Shown: positions 1-12,580 of the stretch, piece by piece | Position numbering within the stretch: position 1 is the stretch's first letter | How the letters are laid out: every line of letters starts with the position of its first letter | DNA from: Ceratotherium simum simum | Taxonomy: Eukaryota > Chordata > Mammalia > Perissodactyla > Rhinocerotidae | DNA length: 64,000 bases | Assembly (NCBI RefSeq): GCF_000283155.1 | Contig: NW_004454178.1 | Location: forward strand, 3,405,268-3,469,267 | Direction: 5' to 3' | Notes under the pieces: model-generated | The model's input: the letters and a program-made list of their open reading frames with translations, nothing else | What the model was told of the DNA's origin: nothing | Databases searched by the model: none | Position numbers and translations under genes: made by a program

Positions 1-640
1 AGAACCAAAAATGGACAAATCCAAATAAGTAGACAACATATCTCTAAATATTATTTAACTTCTAAGCTGCAATATTTACCTGCTCTACAAGACAATAGTA
101 GCTTTTACAGAAATCTTTGAAACTCGCCAGAAAGTGTGTGGACTACAGGTCCTGCAGGTTGGTTAGAACCACCCTGGGGCAAAGTCTCAGCGTTTCCCTG
201 GTGGTGTCACAAGGAGGGGCTTCAGTCTGATACTCTAGCATAATATTAGCAAATCTTTCTTACATTTTGGTAAATGTGATGTAGTTATAAACTTATTATC
301 CAATAAACTAAAAGAGGAAGCATGGAGGAGTATAAAGACAATAAATATATACATTGAAAATGCATATTTATTCAAATATTATGCTATCTGTAAAACAAAA
401 ATATATATGACTATATACTTATATAGGCAAGTTGTGTCAGAAATAGGGATCAGTGCTCAAAAGTTGTAGATTTTACTTCAAGTTCAAATTATACACTTTT
501 AAATCCTGAAATTGCAATTTCAAAAGCAAAACTACATCTAGTATTTCCCTTATTTCCTAGTTGGACAAATGGTAAATCATAAGCAATTCTCAAAAATTCA
601 GCTCTCTGGTCACTAATCACCCTAGGGGGTAAAATAATTC
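1..640. other. Unassigned AT-rich sequence
   Basis: No gene, RNA or repeat was recognised here. There is one somewhat GC-richer patch near 150-235, but it matched no family I know. Confidence 0.5.
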
Positions 641-770
641 ACTTACTCATTTATTCAATCTTTTAGCAAATATATGGAGCATTTTGTGTTTGCTAAGCAC
701 TCTCCTGGGCACTGGGAATACAGCAGTGAACAAAACAGGTCTCTATGGAGCTTATGTTCAGTATAATAAT
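640..770 (-). repeat. L2 LINE 3' end, minus strand
   Basis: The stretch reads 'tcatttattcaatc...agcactctcctgggcactgggaatacagcagtgaacaaaacag...atggagctta'. This is the reverse complement of the L2 3' tail. It is an old, 5'-truncated and diverged copy. Confidence 0.85.
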
Positions 771-779
771 AATACAAAT

Positions 780-1045
780 TATGTCAGTAACCATTTATTG
801 GACATATATTATGTTCTAGGCATTTTACCAAAATCTACCTCTTTTTGGGTATAAATCTAAATTCCATTCAGAGTCTCATGCAACTGCTAACCCTTAAAAA
901 CATACAACCAAGAAGTTTACAGAAAAGAAATCTGAAATTCAGAAAACGTAATTAAAATGGTCCAGTGACTCACGTGCAGTGCCGTGAGTCAAATCCAGGT
1001 CTGTCTTGCTCTAAAAACCATGCTCTTAACTCTGCTATGCTACCT
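780..1045 (-). repeat. MIR SINE, minus strand
   Basis: It begins 'aaccatttattggacatatattatgttctaggc' and ends 'ccatgctcttaactctgctatgctacct'. Those are the two ends of the MIR consensus in reverse orientation. The middle is diverged. Confidence 0.8.
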
Positions 1046-1159
1046 ATCTCTAGAGTAAATAAACAGCTCAGTTTACCAGTGAGAATAAAGAGGTCCAGAG
1101 GGATTAAGTGATTTTCCTCCTTAGTAATGAAATGACAAAGTTGAAGAGGCTGGAAAGAG

Positions 1160-2410
1160 AAATGTGTTACTTTAAATGAGGAAAAGCTGTTAATGCTGAA
1201 CCTTAAATTACTAATCCATCTGTAAGTTATAATGTAACATCTCAGGAATTTTCATTTAGAACATATTTAAAATGTAGTCATACTGCAAAAGGAATTTTCA
1301 GTCATGGAGTTTATTAAGGATTCTTACGTGGTAGTTCTTCAGGGCAGAGACCTCATTTACTAATATTTTAGGTATTATGCAAGATTGCATAAATCCACTT
1401 AAGTAGGTTAACAAGCATTCTAAATATCAAGTTTTATTTAATTTTGTTTTTGCTGTTGTAGTTTAAAAAATAAAATAATTTTCCACCTGTTGTCTCCAGA
1501 GGAATTTGCACACAGAAAGAAAAAAAAAAGAATCAATGTATAAAATATTTCTAACCTAACAACTCTGCCAAAATAATATGTCCGGGACATCTATTCTTTT
1601 TCCTTTTGCTTCATTTATATTGCTCAAGTACCATTGGTGACCTAAATGCTAGGAAAGAAAGCTATGCTATGTCCTTCAATATATAATGAAGGATTACAGA
1701 ATGTAATTCACTGAAATGGAAGATTATAATATCTAATACATATGCATTTTTCTTCAAATGCATTTATGAACACTTTCTCTAGGACATTGCTCAAAAGACA
1801 GTACATTTTCTTAATTCCTTAACTGGTACTGGATATTTTCCACAAGTCTGCTTTTATATATGTCATATAAATACAAAGCATTTGTATATGATTATCTTTG
1901 TTCTATTTCATGCAGAGAAAAGAGACTCCCCAAATTCAATAAAATTAATAAAATACGCAAAATGAGTTTTCAATACAAAGTATCACCACAGTTAGATGAT
2001 GTCATTTTTAGTTATTTATAATAATTGAATGGAACTTGAAACATTCACCATCTTTACAGTTCTTATTGGCACATTTTTATTTGTTACTACAGGCGCATAT
2101 CCATCAGAAAGAATATAAAAATAAGGCTTTTAAGAGTGTTTATAAAATATATAACAGTAGCAAAAAAGGATAGGCACCTCTGTCCTGCTAACCCACGTGA
2201 CTACTCGGTGGTGGTGTAATCACTGAGACCAACATCTTTAGTTTCTTTATAAACGTCTCAGCCCTTTAAATTACTGGGTCGGGGCTATGCCTCAGTGATA
2301 GGATCAGAAACTTGAAAATAATATATTTCCTGTGACATAAAATAAAATGAATCTGTGAAAAGAATGACTCAGGAAAATAGCAAGAGAGGAACATAATATA
2401 GAAAAGAATT
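1160..2410. other. Unassigned sequence
   Basis: No coding signal or RNA gene was seen. A stretch near 1335-1410 ('cagggcagagacctcatttac') weakly resembles a plus-strand L2 tail, too weakly to call. The remainder is AT-rich and unrecognised. Confidence 0.45.
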
Positions 2411-2653
2411 GGGGCTGGCCCAATGGTGCAGCGGTTAGGTCCACGCGCTCTACATCTGCAGCCTGGGGTTCACGGGTTTGGATCCCAGGCGCGCATCTGC
2501 ACACCACTTATCAAGGCATGCTGTGGCGGTGTCCCATATAAAGTAGAGGAAGATGGACACAGATGTTATCCCAGGGCCAACCTTCCTCAGCAAAAAAGAG
2601 GAGGATTGGCAACGGATGTTAGCTCAGGGCTAATCGTCCTCACGAAAAAAAAA
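2411..2653 (+). mobile_element. ERE SINE (tRNA-Ser derived), short form
   Basis: A full short-form copy. It has the tRNA-like head 'ggggctggcccaatggtgcagcgg' with an A-box-like element, a B-box-like 'gtttggatccc', the 'catataaagtagaggaagatgg' centre, the 'cctcagcaaaaaagaggagg' repeat and an A-rich tail. I could not see a convincing target-site duplication, so it may be an older copy. Confidence 0.95.
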
Positions 2654-2756
2654 CGTGGAAGCCAAGACTTCTGAACTTAAAATTTAAGGAAAGAAAAGGC
2701 ACAAAAGAAAGAACCAGATAAACTTTTGAAATGGATTAGAAATTTTACATCTTAAC

Positions 2757-2960
2757 TCCTTCAACAAACATTATTGAATGCTAGTTTTGTGCTAGGACCT
2801 GTTAGGTAATGAATCCTGTTAAGTACCAAACTTAACATACCTAACAGAACTCATAGTACAGCAAACAGATGCATTATCTGGGCAAAGAGATATCTAATGT
2901 GAACAAATAAATAAAAATGCTATATGATATGCACCAGGGCTAAAGGAGCACAGGGAATGA
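2757..2960 (-). repeat. L2 LINE 3' region, minus strand
   Basis: 'ttcaacaaacattattgaatgctagttttgtgctagg' is a diverged reverse L2 tail. It is followed by the L2-like 'gaacaaataaataaaaatgctatatgatatg'. Confidence 0.7.
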
Positions 2961-3180
2961 GTTCCTGGTCATCCTTTAAGACCCAGATTAAATGTTTTCT
3001 TTATAAATAAATCCTTCCTGTGTGCAACCTTTTTTTCGTACAATAATCACATATCACTTGTATTGTAGGTGTTTTACGATCATATTGCATTATTGGTCAA
3101 CATATCTATGCCAATAAACTAGGAGATTCTTGAGAACAGAGATTATATTCTTTTTATTTTCCTAGATCCTGACAAGTTCA
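2960..3180 (+). repeat. L2 LINE 3' region, plus strand
   Basis: 'tcctttaagacccagattaaatg...aatccttcctgtgtg' and 'aaactaggagattcttgagaacagagattat' follow the forward L2 3'UTR. It abuts an oppositely oriented L2 fragment, so two insertions or a rearrangement are present. Confidence 0.7.
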
Positions 3181-3239
3181 GTAACATGATCAATTATTAT
3201 TTATTCTAAAAAAGGCTTCATTAGAGGACAACTTTCTCT

Positions 3240-3400
3240 TTCTCTATATATGGAAAGACTTGACTGAAGAGATGAGCTTTGAATTGATGGGATTTGGGAG
3301 ATGAATAGGAGTTAACTAGAGAAGATGAAAAAAGTGAGAAGTACAGGCAACTTATCAGCTAGTGCAAAGGCTCTGAAGGTAAAGATCCTAGAATAAGGAA
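3240..3400 (-). repeat. L2 LINE internal 3' region, minus strand
   Basis: 'gatgagctttgaattgatgg...gagttaactagagaag...agtgcaaaggctctgaagg' matches the reversed L2 3' region, where the consensus has 'gcaaaggccctgagg'. It is diverged. Confidence 0.6.
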
Positions 3401-3959
3401 GTGCTTACATTTCGTTTGGTTTGACTTGCAAACACTTTCTCTTTGAATGGTAGTTGGGACTACAATTTCTATCAGTGACATAGTATATGAGAAAGGGAGA
3501 AATGAAACATTGGGGAAACAAATGGATATTTGGAAAGGCCCACATAGGAGCTGCTTAGATGTAGGCAGAGGTAACAACGCCATTTAGGTTAGCGACGGCA
3601 GGGACATAAGTAGGAGAATCAGTAGAGTTGAAACTGGGATAGTCTAAAAACAGTGGTGAAGTGAAAGAAAGTCTTGAATTCATTCATGTGAACGGACGTC
3701 TCCATTTTCACCTACTCAGCATACAGTAATTCATAACTTTTCATACTTTTAATAGGAATTACTGCACTGATTTTTAGAAAGTTATGACAATCTTATTTCA
3801 TATAAATATGTTAGTTATTAAGCCTAATCAGTTAAATAGCTACTATAGAATATTTGGTTAAAATAAACTCTAATACAAACCTCAACTAAATGATGACATA
3901 AAATGAAATTACAAACAAGTTTATGCAAGGACATTAGTCACCATGTTGACCTGTAATCT

Positions 3960-3993
3960 GAAAAAAAAAAAAAAGAAAAACAAAAAAAAAAAC
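3960..3993 (+). repeat. A-rich low-complexity tract
   Basis: Two A runs broken by 'g' and 'c'. No retroposon body was recognised immediately 5' of it. Confidence 0.8.
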
Positions 3994-6429
3994 CTCACAA
4001 AGGAACTACAAGCAGTTAATCCAGAAGAGAGACTTGCAGAGATTGAGAATCTATTGTCTTCACATATTTATGAGGGATTGCCAACGGAAAAAAAATTATA
4101 GCTTAAGAGGATACCAAGACCAATGAATGAAAGTTCCAAAATTGGTCCTGTAGCTCAAATTAGATAGGTGTCTTCTCATAATTAGAGATTTCTAAGCATG
4201 GACTACAGTATAAAGTAATAAGCTTAATTACTAAAATTGCTCAGGTAGAACTTGGATGTCCATCTATTTAGATGTTGAGGGGATTTCTGCATTAAATTAT
4301 CAGAGAATCAGGCAGTAGCTTAACTCCTTTCCAAAACTAAGTTCTTAATTTCTAAAATTTACAACAGTGGAATTTTTACTTCTATGTAACATAACCCCTA
4401 CAACGGGAAACATCTCCTCACTATCAAGGCATTTTAATTCTTCCTGTTAAACCTAAGACAAAGATGAGCAGACTTAAGAGAATTAGAAGGTCTGCTGACA
4501 TTATTTTTTTTTATTTTTTGGATATCTATTACTGAATTGTGAAATACTAATATTCCTACATGCATACTAAGTGCCCATTTATTTACATAATACATGTTAC
4601 AAGTTTGTAAATTAACACTTGTACCAGGAATGTGTAAGAATGGTTCACTTGTGTTCCTAAACAAGAATATGTCTCAACAAAGATTTTTTTCATTTGTGAG
4701 AATGTAAGAATTAAGTAGTAAAATGATCATGATAAAACAATTTATGATAAACATGTTCATCCAAAGAAAACTATTTTTCTCATTTTTTGAAATTTTTAGT
4801 TTATAGAAAATTCTACTTTTTTCTGTTTGAAATTTTTCTGAAATGACTTTACTTCCTTTCCTCACTAACATCTCTTATTTTTCACATTACATTAGCCTGA
4901 TTTAGTGACTTTTTATCCAACCTGTTGCCTTTTACTTAACCAAATTGCTTCTAATCCGCTGGGAAGTCTTAGTATCATTCACTAATATTCAAACTAAAGC
5001 TGGCTTTAGGCAAGAAGCCAGAGCTTCTTCCAAGAAAGTTGTGCACAACCAGTTGAAACGCTATGAGAAGTTTGCCTTAATAAATGAGCTCTTCATGTTT
5101 TGTCCAAAAAAGAAAGAAAAAGCTTTATTACTCAGTAGCCCTACATCATGGTTTTGGAAGAATTTGACATTTGGCGACTTAATTAAATTTACTTAACTTT
5201 TTATAAAAGCAAAACCCAGTGGATGGAATCTTAAAAATTTATGACTAGGCCTTTCCTCTGTCTAGGTTCTGTAATGGACTCTAGATTCTTTATACAATTT
5301 GCTATTTACTGAGTTCCACTGAGAAATCTGTAAGATCACCAGTCTTCTATTAAATGCACCAGGAGTTCAAGAGTGGAACGGTCTGTGAAATGATGGCAGA
5401 CTGCACATGGGCTCTAGTCTCGTCATACCAGATTAAGTAGAGTGGCAGTATACAACCAGCAGAGATAACTCTCTTGGTCAGAAGTAACATTCAAACATAC
5501 ACCATGGTTTCACTGCATATTGCATCCTTCACCTTCTACCAATGACTTTGGTGCTTCCAAAAAGCTGTTTCCCAAGAAACTAAAAGTTAGAGATAAACAA
5601 TTTTTCCACTATCTTTGAGCAATAGCACAGGAGACTGTTAGTAAATTTTACTACTGTTTATAGATCTTTTTAATCATCCCCAATTTAAGTAGTCTCATTT
5701 TCTATGTTGGTATAACTGTAATGAATTGGAAGAATATATATTCATTTTGTCAGTATTCAGAAATATAACTACTGGTTTTTCAGCCTATGCTAATACAGAT
5801 TTCTTAGGTGGCTGCTCCTCTGTCTTTGTCAGCTTGTGGCACTCTTGCTACCCAATGAACACTTCCACCCCTGACTGCCAGGGTTTAAGGTCTGCCAGGA
5901 CAGTCAAAGAAGGCGTTAAGAAAGCCAACGGAGCTATAGCAGTCAGAGGGGAAGCCCTAAGCAAAACATTACAGCTCAAATCCTTTGGATTCTCCTGTGC
6001 CACTGTTAAATATGCCTCTCCACTCTCTCCAAACCACAGTCTTCTCGTACCTGCTCATACAATTTTATAATCTATGTGGCAGACTTTGCTCATCTACAAA
6101 CTAAAGTACCCTTGGGTATCATTTTGTCAAGGCTCTGTTTTCCAAGGTCCCCATCTTTAAACCAATATTTTAATGCCTTTTTCAATAGAGAAGATAAAAT
6201 TACTCTTATCAGCTATCCCACATTCATTTTTTTAAGGGAGCTTTCTAGACACCATGCCTAATCCATAAGACAAACTACCTGTATGAATGGAAACCACTGA
6301 ACAGGGAGATGTTCTCTTTTTGGCAGGTTGGCAAGAGGGTTAATGTACTTATTATGATGTATATAGAGAATCATATATCATTACTTAACAATAGAAATAA
6401 AACCTGCCATTTTGGACTGCACAAAATTA
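3994..6429. other. Unassigned sequence with short unsupported frames
   Basis: About 2.4 kb without a recognised repeat or gene. An open frame of 114 codons at 5726-6070 (plus) and one of 83 codons at 4945-5196 (plus) have no recognised domain. I saw no splice context or flanking exon that would support them. A 12-bp perfect palindrome (gttgtgcacaac) lies at 5038-5049. Confidence 0.45.
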
Positions 6430-6640
6430 GTTAGGTGCTGTCCTGTGCACTTTATATGCATTATTTCATTTGATTCACACAATAATCCCTGTAAGGGTAG
6501 GTGTGTGGATGTTCTTATGTTACAGATGTATATACTATGAGAAAGAGAAGGTAAATACTCTTCCCAGGGTTGCTCAGCTGGTAGAAGGAAGAGTACGATT
6601 TGACCTTAGATCTGCCAGACCCCAAGGTAAAGTCACTTTC
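6430..6640 (-). repeat. MIR SINE, minus strand
   Basis: 'tgcattatttcatttgattcacacaataatccctg...gttacagatg...ggttgctcagctggtagaagg...gatttgacc' follows the reversed MIR core and tail. Confidence 0.85.
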
Positions 6641-6689
6641 TTAGAGTCTCTCTAAACATGTTGCTGCAGCAGAGTTGGCTATTTGTCAA

Positions 6690-7112
6690 AAGTGATTCTC
6701 CTTGTCCACCCAGGTTTACTGTATTTCCCAGCCTCTCCTGCAGTCCAGGTGTGTACATGTGTTTGAGTTCTAGCCAATGAAACAACAGTGAAAGCCATAC
6801 GTCCCACTTCTAAGCCAGAGGCAGAAGCGCCTCCCATGCATAATCCTTTAGGCTCTTTCCCCTTCTGCCAGCTTGATGTTGATATGTCAGGCAACTATGA
6901 AAGGTCAAATGTTAAACTTGGCAGAACTTCTATTAGCCTGAATTGTTGACTGACTATGTGTTGGAGAATCCACCTATGTACCCTTTACCACCACCCCACT
7001 GACCTGGAAGTGCCTTGAACTACTGAACAATTCAGTTGTTATTTGCTCTTGTATTTGAGCACTTACACATTTTTAAGTTTGTTACAGCAGTTAACTCACT
7101 CTAACTAAAACA
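6690..7112 (+). repeat. Ancient interspersed repeat, family name uncertain (copy 1)
   Basis: 'gtatttcccagcctctcctgcag...gttctagccaatgaaac...ccccttctgccagcttgatg...gcagaacttctattagcctg' closes with 'gttacagcagttaactcactctaactaaaacag'. I know this arrangement as a mammal-wide repeat that ends in 'ttacagcagc..aacta(a)tacag', as MaLR-type LTRs do. I cannot name the subfamily. A second copy lies near 20.5 kb. Confidence 0.65.
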
Positions 7113-7892
7113 GTCCCTTTACAAATGCAATCTCAAAAGACTTCCCTAAGGAAATAAGCCCTAGCCTAAATCATACTAACAATGTTTCCCAAAATTTGAT
7201 AATCTAAAATATAGAAAAGAATCATTGCATACTCTAAATATGACATCTAAAATATCAAATTTACAATGAGAAAGTTAATTTGGGTTGGTGTTTTAACTGC
7301 AATCTCATTCATATAATATTATTCTCTTTCCTAGGAATAATTTACTAACCGTTTGGTCAATCTGAAAATTCAAGGCAATAAGCCCTCAGATGTATTAATA
7401 AAACGGGATCACCATCACGCCCGTTTATATCTTCTTATTAATACTATTATATCAATAATGATTTTTAAAATGTTAATTTTAGAAACTTAGATTTAATTTA
7501 TAGACCATTAATATTCATCTTAAATGAGTTTAAAGAAGACATTTACCACACCTGCCCTTATTAGATTAAATATTTTCCTTCCATGTACTTCCAATTATTC
7601 ATTACATTTATTTTATAATTCTGTGTTTATCCTGTTCAGTGTTTCATTCAAGTATTGGAAAATTAATAAAAATAAAGAATCATTGTACTTGAGCAAACTC
7701 AGTAGCAAGAATGAAGACATACAGAAAACTCTTCAAAAAATGTACAAAACAGCTTTAAGAAATGACACTGCATTTGGAGACACGGTTTAGTCACATAATT
7801 ACCATGGTCCTGGAGGTCATATTTTGGCTTCGAAATACACTGAGCAGTAGAAGAGGGACTGGATCAAATCTAAGTTAAGATGGGGGCGGGGA
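7113..7892. other. Unassigned sequence
   Basis: AT-rich, with an 88-codon plus-strand frame at 7524-7790 that has no recognisable motif. I treat it as chance. Nothing else was seen. Confidence 0.5.
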
Positions 7893-8202
7893 GGGGCCAG
7901 CCTGGTGGCTTAGCAGTTAAGTGCCCGCGCTCCGCTGCTGGCGGCCTGGGCTCGGATCCTGGGTGCACACCTACACATCGCTTCTCCGGCCATGCTGCAG
8001 CTGTGTCCCACATACAGCAACTAGAAGGATGTGCAACTATGACATACAACTACCTACTGGGGCTTTGGAGGAAAAAAAAATGAGGAGGATTGGCAATAGA
8101 TGTTAGGTCAGAGCCGGTCTTCCTCAGCAAAAAGAGGAAGATTAGCACAGATGTTAGCTTAGGGCTGATCTTCCTCACAAAAAAAAAAAAAATAAAATAA
8201 AG
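7893..8202 (+). mobile_element. ERE SINE, long form
   Basis: The head is 'ggggccagcctggtggcttagc', with B box 'gctcggatcc'. The long-form middle is 'cagcaactagaaggatgtgc...ctactggggctttgg', followed by 'gaggaggattggc', 'cctcagcaaaaagagg' and an A-rich tail ending 'aataaaataa'. The ~60-base 'cagcaactagaagg' segment separates this subfamily from the short form at 2411. Confidence 0.95.
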
Positions 8203-9314
8203 ATCAGGGGGAACTAAATGTCAACTCCCAGACCCAAAGGGTGATTATCAATGAGTGTGACATGGGTACATTTGTAGACCACAAACCCTTCACAGGTGTG
8301 CTGCCAAATTTTAAACAATATATAAAAGTTACTACTGTAACTGAGTATACATACTGAAATGGCAATGTCTGTTATATATAGTTTCTCGAGTTATCTCATG
8401 CAGTATAGAATAGAATTCTTTGGGCTCCTTGTTAATTGATATGTAATCTAATAAATATTCAAGGAAAATCCTTACATCGTTTTTATTTTCTTTTATCACG
8501 GTTTGAACAAAACTTCAAAATGGCCGTTACATCTCATGGAAAAACGAGAGAGAAAGGAAGGGCAAAGAACAGGGAGGAACAGATAGTATTATATAAGTTA
8601 TAATAATGTTTTAGGATTGGCTGTGGATTTGTAGGCATTCATTATATCATAAAAAATATAGAAATAACAAAAAATAGAGGTAAGACATGCAAAGGACCAA
8701 TATTGATAATGAATCATCATGATAAACTCATTCTGTTCACCTAAGTTACAAACTACCACCACCACCCACCAAAAAAAAAAAAAAAAGAAGAAGAAGAATT
8801 ATGCCTGTGCAAAAGGAAAGACCATGCATTTACTCTTCACTAGTACTTGTGAGCATCTTTGGCTTTGGAGTATACATGAGAATCAGGGCAAAATACTAGA
8901 CAGTTATAGTCTTTTTCCAATGTGAAGGCCAACCCAGTGGATAACCACTGAAGCTTTTATAAATGCTATGAGACGGTCTTATACAGTAGTGGTGATAGTG
9001 TCTTAATTATACCTGACTTTTTGGGGTTTTTTTTAATACCTTTAAAATATGCTGCTAAAAATTCTACTATTTAAAAGTATGCTCAAAGAGAAAGAGTTGG
9101 GAAACCACTTGTCTAGAAGACACTGGAAAGAATGAAATGGTTTAGCGATATACTCCTTTAAAATGCTGTTAATGAACTCCAGGGGTGTCCTAAATGGTCT
9201 GGGACAAATTCGGATTTTGCTGGAAACTATTAGAAGCCCATCACAATCTAAAATTCAGAATGAATCCAGAGATGACCCTCTAGAGTTTCTTAAACTTCTC
9301 GAAGTTTTTAATTC
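8203..9314. other. Unassigned sequence with an A-rich/AAG simple tract
   Basis: 'accaccaccacccacc', an A run and (aag)n lie at about 8757-8798. The rest is not recognised. The 68-codon frame over the tract is an artefact of low complexity. Confidence 0.5.
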
Positions 9315-9590
9315 CTAACGTAAGAAGCAGTAGCATTTAGTGACTCTGAAGCTAGACTGCCCGGATTCAAGTCCAAGCTTGGCCACTCACTAACTCTATG
9401 ACCCGAGCAAGATACCAACACTCCATCTGGCTTAGTTTCTTCCTCTAAAACGTAAGAATACTCAAGATATCTATACTACAGGGTTATCGTGAGATGTAAA
9501 TAAGTTAACATACACAAAATTCTTAGAATAAGATTAATGCCTCATACATAGTAAGAATCCCTAAATGTTAGATATTATTACCTTTATAGC
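9315..9590 (+). repeat. MIR SINE, plus strand, nearly full length
   Basis: 'gctagactgcccggattcaagtcc', 'ggccactcactaactctatgacc', 'tagtttcttcctctaaaacg' and 'gggttatcgtgagatgtaaataagtt' follow the MIR consensus in order, ending in 'tagtaagaatccctaaatg'. Confidence 0.9.
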
Positions 9591-10164
9591 AGATTCAAGG
9601 CCTATGGAAATCTCCAAGAAAAACCAGTTTCATTTTTTTAACGTGGCAGCTATTCAGATGGATCTGGTTCACAACATCGACTTAAGCCATGGCAGGACCA
9701 AACCAAAGATTCCAATATGTATTTTATTTTTTACTTAATTACATTAGTGGTTTTTTTAGAAAATGATTTCTTGAAAAAAGTTTTTTAAACATCCCTAATT
9801 TGTGACTTATAATCCTCAATCCACAGAGAAAAAGAAAGGTCAAGGATCTTTTAAGTTCTTATCATGATATCTTCCTTCTAAATTTTAACCAAATAAAAAT
9901 GTGTTTTACATAAAAATGAAAAATAAAAAAATAAAAATGAAATAAAATGATGCCGTTTTGTAATCCATTTTCAATTGACAAGAAATATTATTCCATTTTA
10001 ATGACTGCATATTAATCAATTATATTAGCATAACATTATCGACAACCAATTAATCCCACAATTTAGATTTTTAAATAAAAAATGTTTATCAAATTTTGTC
10101 CTACTTTTTTAAAAACAAAACAAGATAACTGCCCTTTTTTTCACTGACGTCGTAGTATTTTCCT
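9591..10164. other. Unassigned AT-rich sequence
   Basis: Very AT-rich, with an (aaaatga)-like patch near 9901-9948. No gene or named repeat was seen. Confidence 0.5.
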
Positions 10165-10530
10165 GGAATAAAGCTCTAAAAGGGAATGGTTTAAGACTTC
10201 TTTTTTTACATATTGCTAAATTGTCTTCCAAATGGATTGGATTTTACCAGGTTGCACTCATACCAGCAGTCTGGGGACTGCCCTCTTTCCCATACCCTGA
10301 CTACATAATAAGTCTTTCAAATTCTGCCAATCTTATGGCCAAAGAATACAGCAAGGCATTGCCTCCATTTGGATATATGTGATTAAACATTAAAGTTTAT
10401 CATATTTTCAATAGTTTGTTGTATTTTATAAACAGCACATCCATACTTTGCTCATTTCTGTATCACGGCATCTATTTTTCTTATTGACCTTGGAGAACTC
10501 AATCCATTAAGGATATTAACCATTTGTCAA
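10165..10530 (-). repeat. L1 LINE 3' region relic, minus strand
   Basis: 'tgctaaattgtcttccaaatgg...gcactcataccagcagt...ctctttcccatacc' is followed by 'cttattgaccttggag...attaaggatattaacc'. This follows a reversed old L1 3' region, where the consensus reads 'acattcccaccagcaatg...ctccacatcc'. Confidence 0.65.
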
Positions 10531-10829
10531 ATGTTTCAACTAATTTTTCCAGGCAGTCCTTTTTATTTTACTGTTGTTTATTTTACTGTTGTTTATGTTC
10601 AACCTTATTTTAAAATGAGGAAAACTGGTAACACTGTACCAAAATTAGGACTACGAAACATCAGTATACTGTTAACATCATACAGCCATTTCTTGAAAAA
10701 CATTTTTGAAGAATGTTACATGACAAGGAAAAATGTTCATGCTAATAGTATGTGAAAGAAATAATCAAAAACCTAAATTCTCTATATATCCTAACCTCAA
10801 AGTTGAAAAGCAGAATGTAGATTTAAGAT

Positions 10830-10975
10830 AGTAAAGATATATAGAAATATATTTTCTGTTGTTGTCTCTGGGTGAAGGGGCTGTGGGTGATTTTGTCATT
10901 CTCTTTATTCTTTCCTCTGGAGCACATATGTGATTTTTAAAATTGCAAAAATGTATTAGTAAAACCAAACTTTAT
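10830..10975 (+). repeat. Old L1 3' terminal relic, plus strand
   Basis: 'ttctgttgttgtctctgggtg...gggtgattttgtcattctctttattctttcc...tgcaaaaatgtattag' resembles the 3' terminus of older L1 subfamilies (3'UTR, just before the tail). Confidence 0.5.
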
Positions 10976-11889
10976 CAGTGACAGCTTAAACCATTTATCC
11001 AACATAAAAGCTGACACTCCTTAAGGGTTCCTACACCTCTCTGTAAACGTAATAAAATTCTACATCTATAGGAGATAAATACTTCATCCCAACAAAGACA
11101 CCCATCCAAAATGCCAACATGATCTCTGTAGTGTTAATTAAATTTTATCACAACAATAAGAGTGGCAAGACTGCAGGGTGAGATATTGATTTAAAGATGG
11201 AGCTAAAGGGTTTTATTGCAAGATTTGCTTAAAGACAGATCTAATTAGTTCAATTACATTTATATGTTTTTGTTACCAAAAAAATAGTATTTTTAAAAGA
11301 CAGTGCATTTAAAAGAAGGATAATTTTACATGTCTCTACAATTTGATCAAGTCATTATGACAATGATATAAGGGAAGCATTTAATGAGGAAACTCATGGA
11401 AAAGAAAATGGTTACATCAGCCCATTGACTCCAATTCAAGACTTGTCAAGATTTACAAGACCAAAGCAGATTGAACATTAAGATATTAGTGTATAAATAT
11501 AGATATTTCCTGAAAACATCTTATATTTCAAGCTATCTCTGAGAATATTAATCTTGTTCATTCCAAATTTTTTATGTAAAGATTAGTGTTATTTACTAAT
11601 CCTGAGTATAGAAGGAAAAGATACGAGTATACTTTCTAAGAATATAAAGAAAAGGTATGAGGCAAATATTTAATTTGTTCTATTATAATTGTCTTGCAGT
11701 CAAACTGGTATAGATATAGAAGGAGGTTACTTATTTTAACGCTTGTTTATGACGAAATATGATTTAGTACAATAGTGACCACTGGTAATTTTGCCAATAT
11801 ATTCACTTTCAATCTAAGGGCTGCTAATAATAAGTCATGCCTTTTCTGATATACAATAAAGCAAGAGAAACAGTTAGGTAAATGCAGAT
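10976..11889. other. Unassigned AT-rich sequence
   Basis: No open frame of note and no repeat family was recognised. Confidence 0.5.
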
Positions 11890-12580
11890 TTTATTCCCTC
11901 ACTTATTAATTTAATAGATATTTACTGAGCACTGATTATGCTTCAGTCATTATACCCTAAGCAGCAACTACAAGACTACACAGAGCTGGTTCCTGCCAAG
12001 AGACCTTGCAGGACAGTGGGGTGAGGACAGAAACACAAGATAACACAGCATAACATAGCATAAGGTGTGATGAACACGATAGGAGGAGTTCAGGAGTTCA
12101 AAGCCTACAGTCCAGGGGCAGAGAAACACTCTCAAAGAAGTGAATGGTATGTTAGGCAGGCTGAAGGGACTGGACCCAGGCAGAGGACCTTGAAAAAGCC
12201 AGTTATGGCTGAGAATAAAAGTAGCAAGGTTTGTTGTTGCTTTCAGTCCTTTCAGTCTCTGCAGGAGTTTGGACTTTCTCCTAACAGCAATAGGAAACCT
12301 TTCAAGACTTTAAGTAGGGAAGGGTCATGATTATATTTGCATTTCAAATCACTCTCACTGTGGAGTGGTAGAGCTTTTGGAAGGGAACCAGGCAGGAGGC
12401 CACTGCAGTTGTGTGGTGACCTAGATAGGGGGATGGTGAAGCTCCCAGAGAAGTGGCTGAACTTGGGAGACATTTAGAAAAACAATCAATAGGACCTGAC
12501 GACTGATTGAATGTTGAGAATAAGAGACAAGGGAGCTTCAAGAAAGACAGACTGTTAGATTTGGGGCCCCAAATCTTTAT
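11890..12580 (-). repeat. L2 LINE, ~690-bp fragment, minus strand
   Basis: The tail is 'atagatatttactgagcactgattatgcttc'. Further in come 'agtagggaagggtcatgattatatttgcattt', 'ggaggccactgcagttgtgtgg', 'gacatttagaaaaacaatcaataggacctgacg' and 'gattgaatgttg'. These follow the reversed L2 3' half in order. Three overlapping frames of 73-90 codons here are repeat-borne noise. Confidence 0.85.

Noticed and set aside
3960..3993. A-rich run as the tail of a processed pseudogene
   Set aside because: No AATAAA at proper spacing, no recognisable upstream transcript and no TSD.
5726..6070. 114-codon plus-strand frame in unique sequence
   Set aside because: No recognised family, no start context, no neighbouring exon or promoter, and the composition is not clearly coding.
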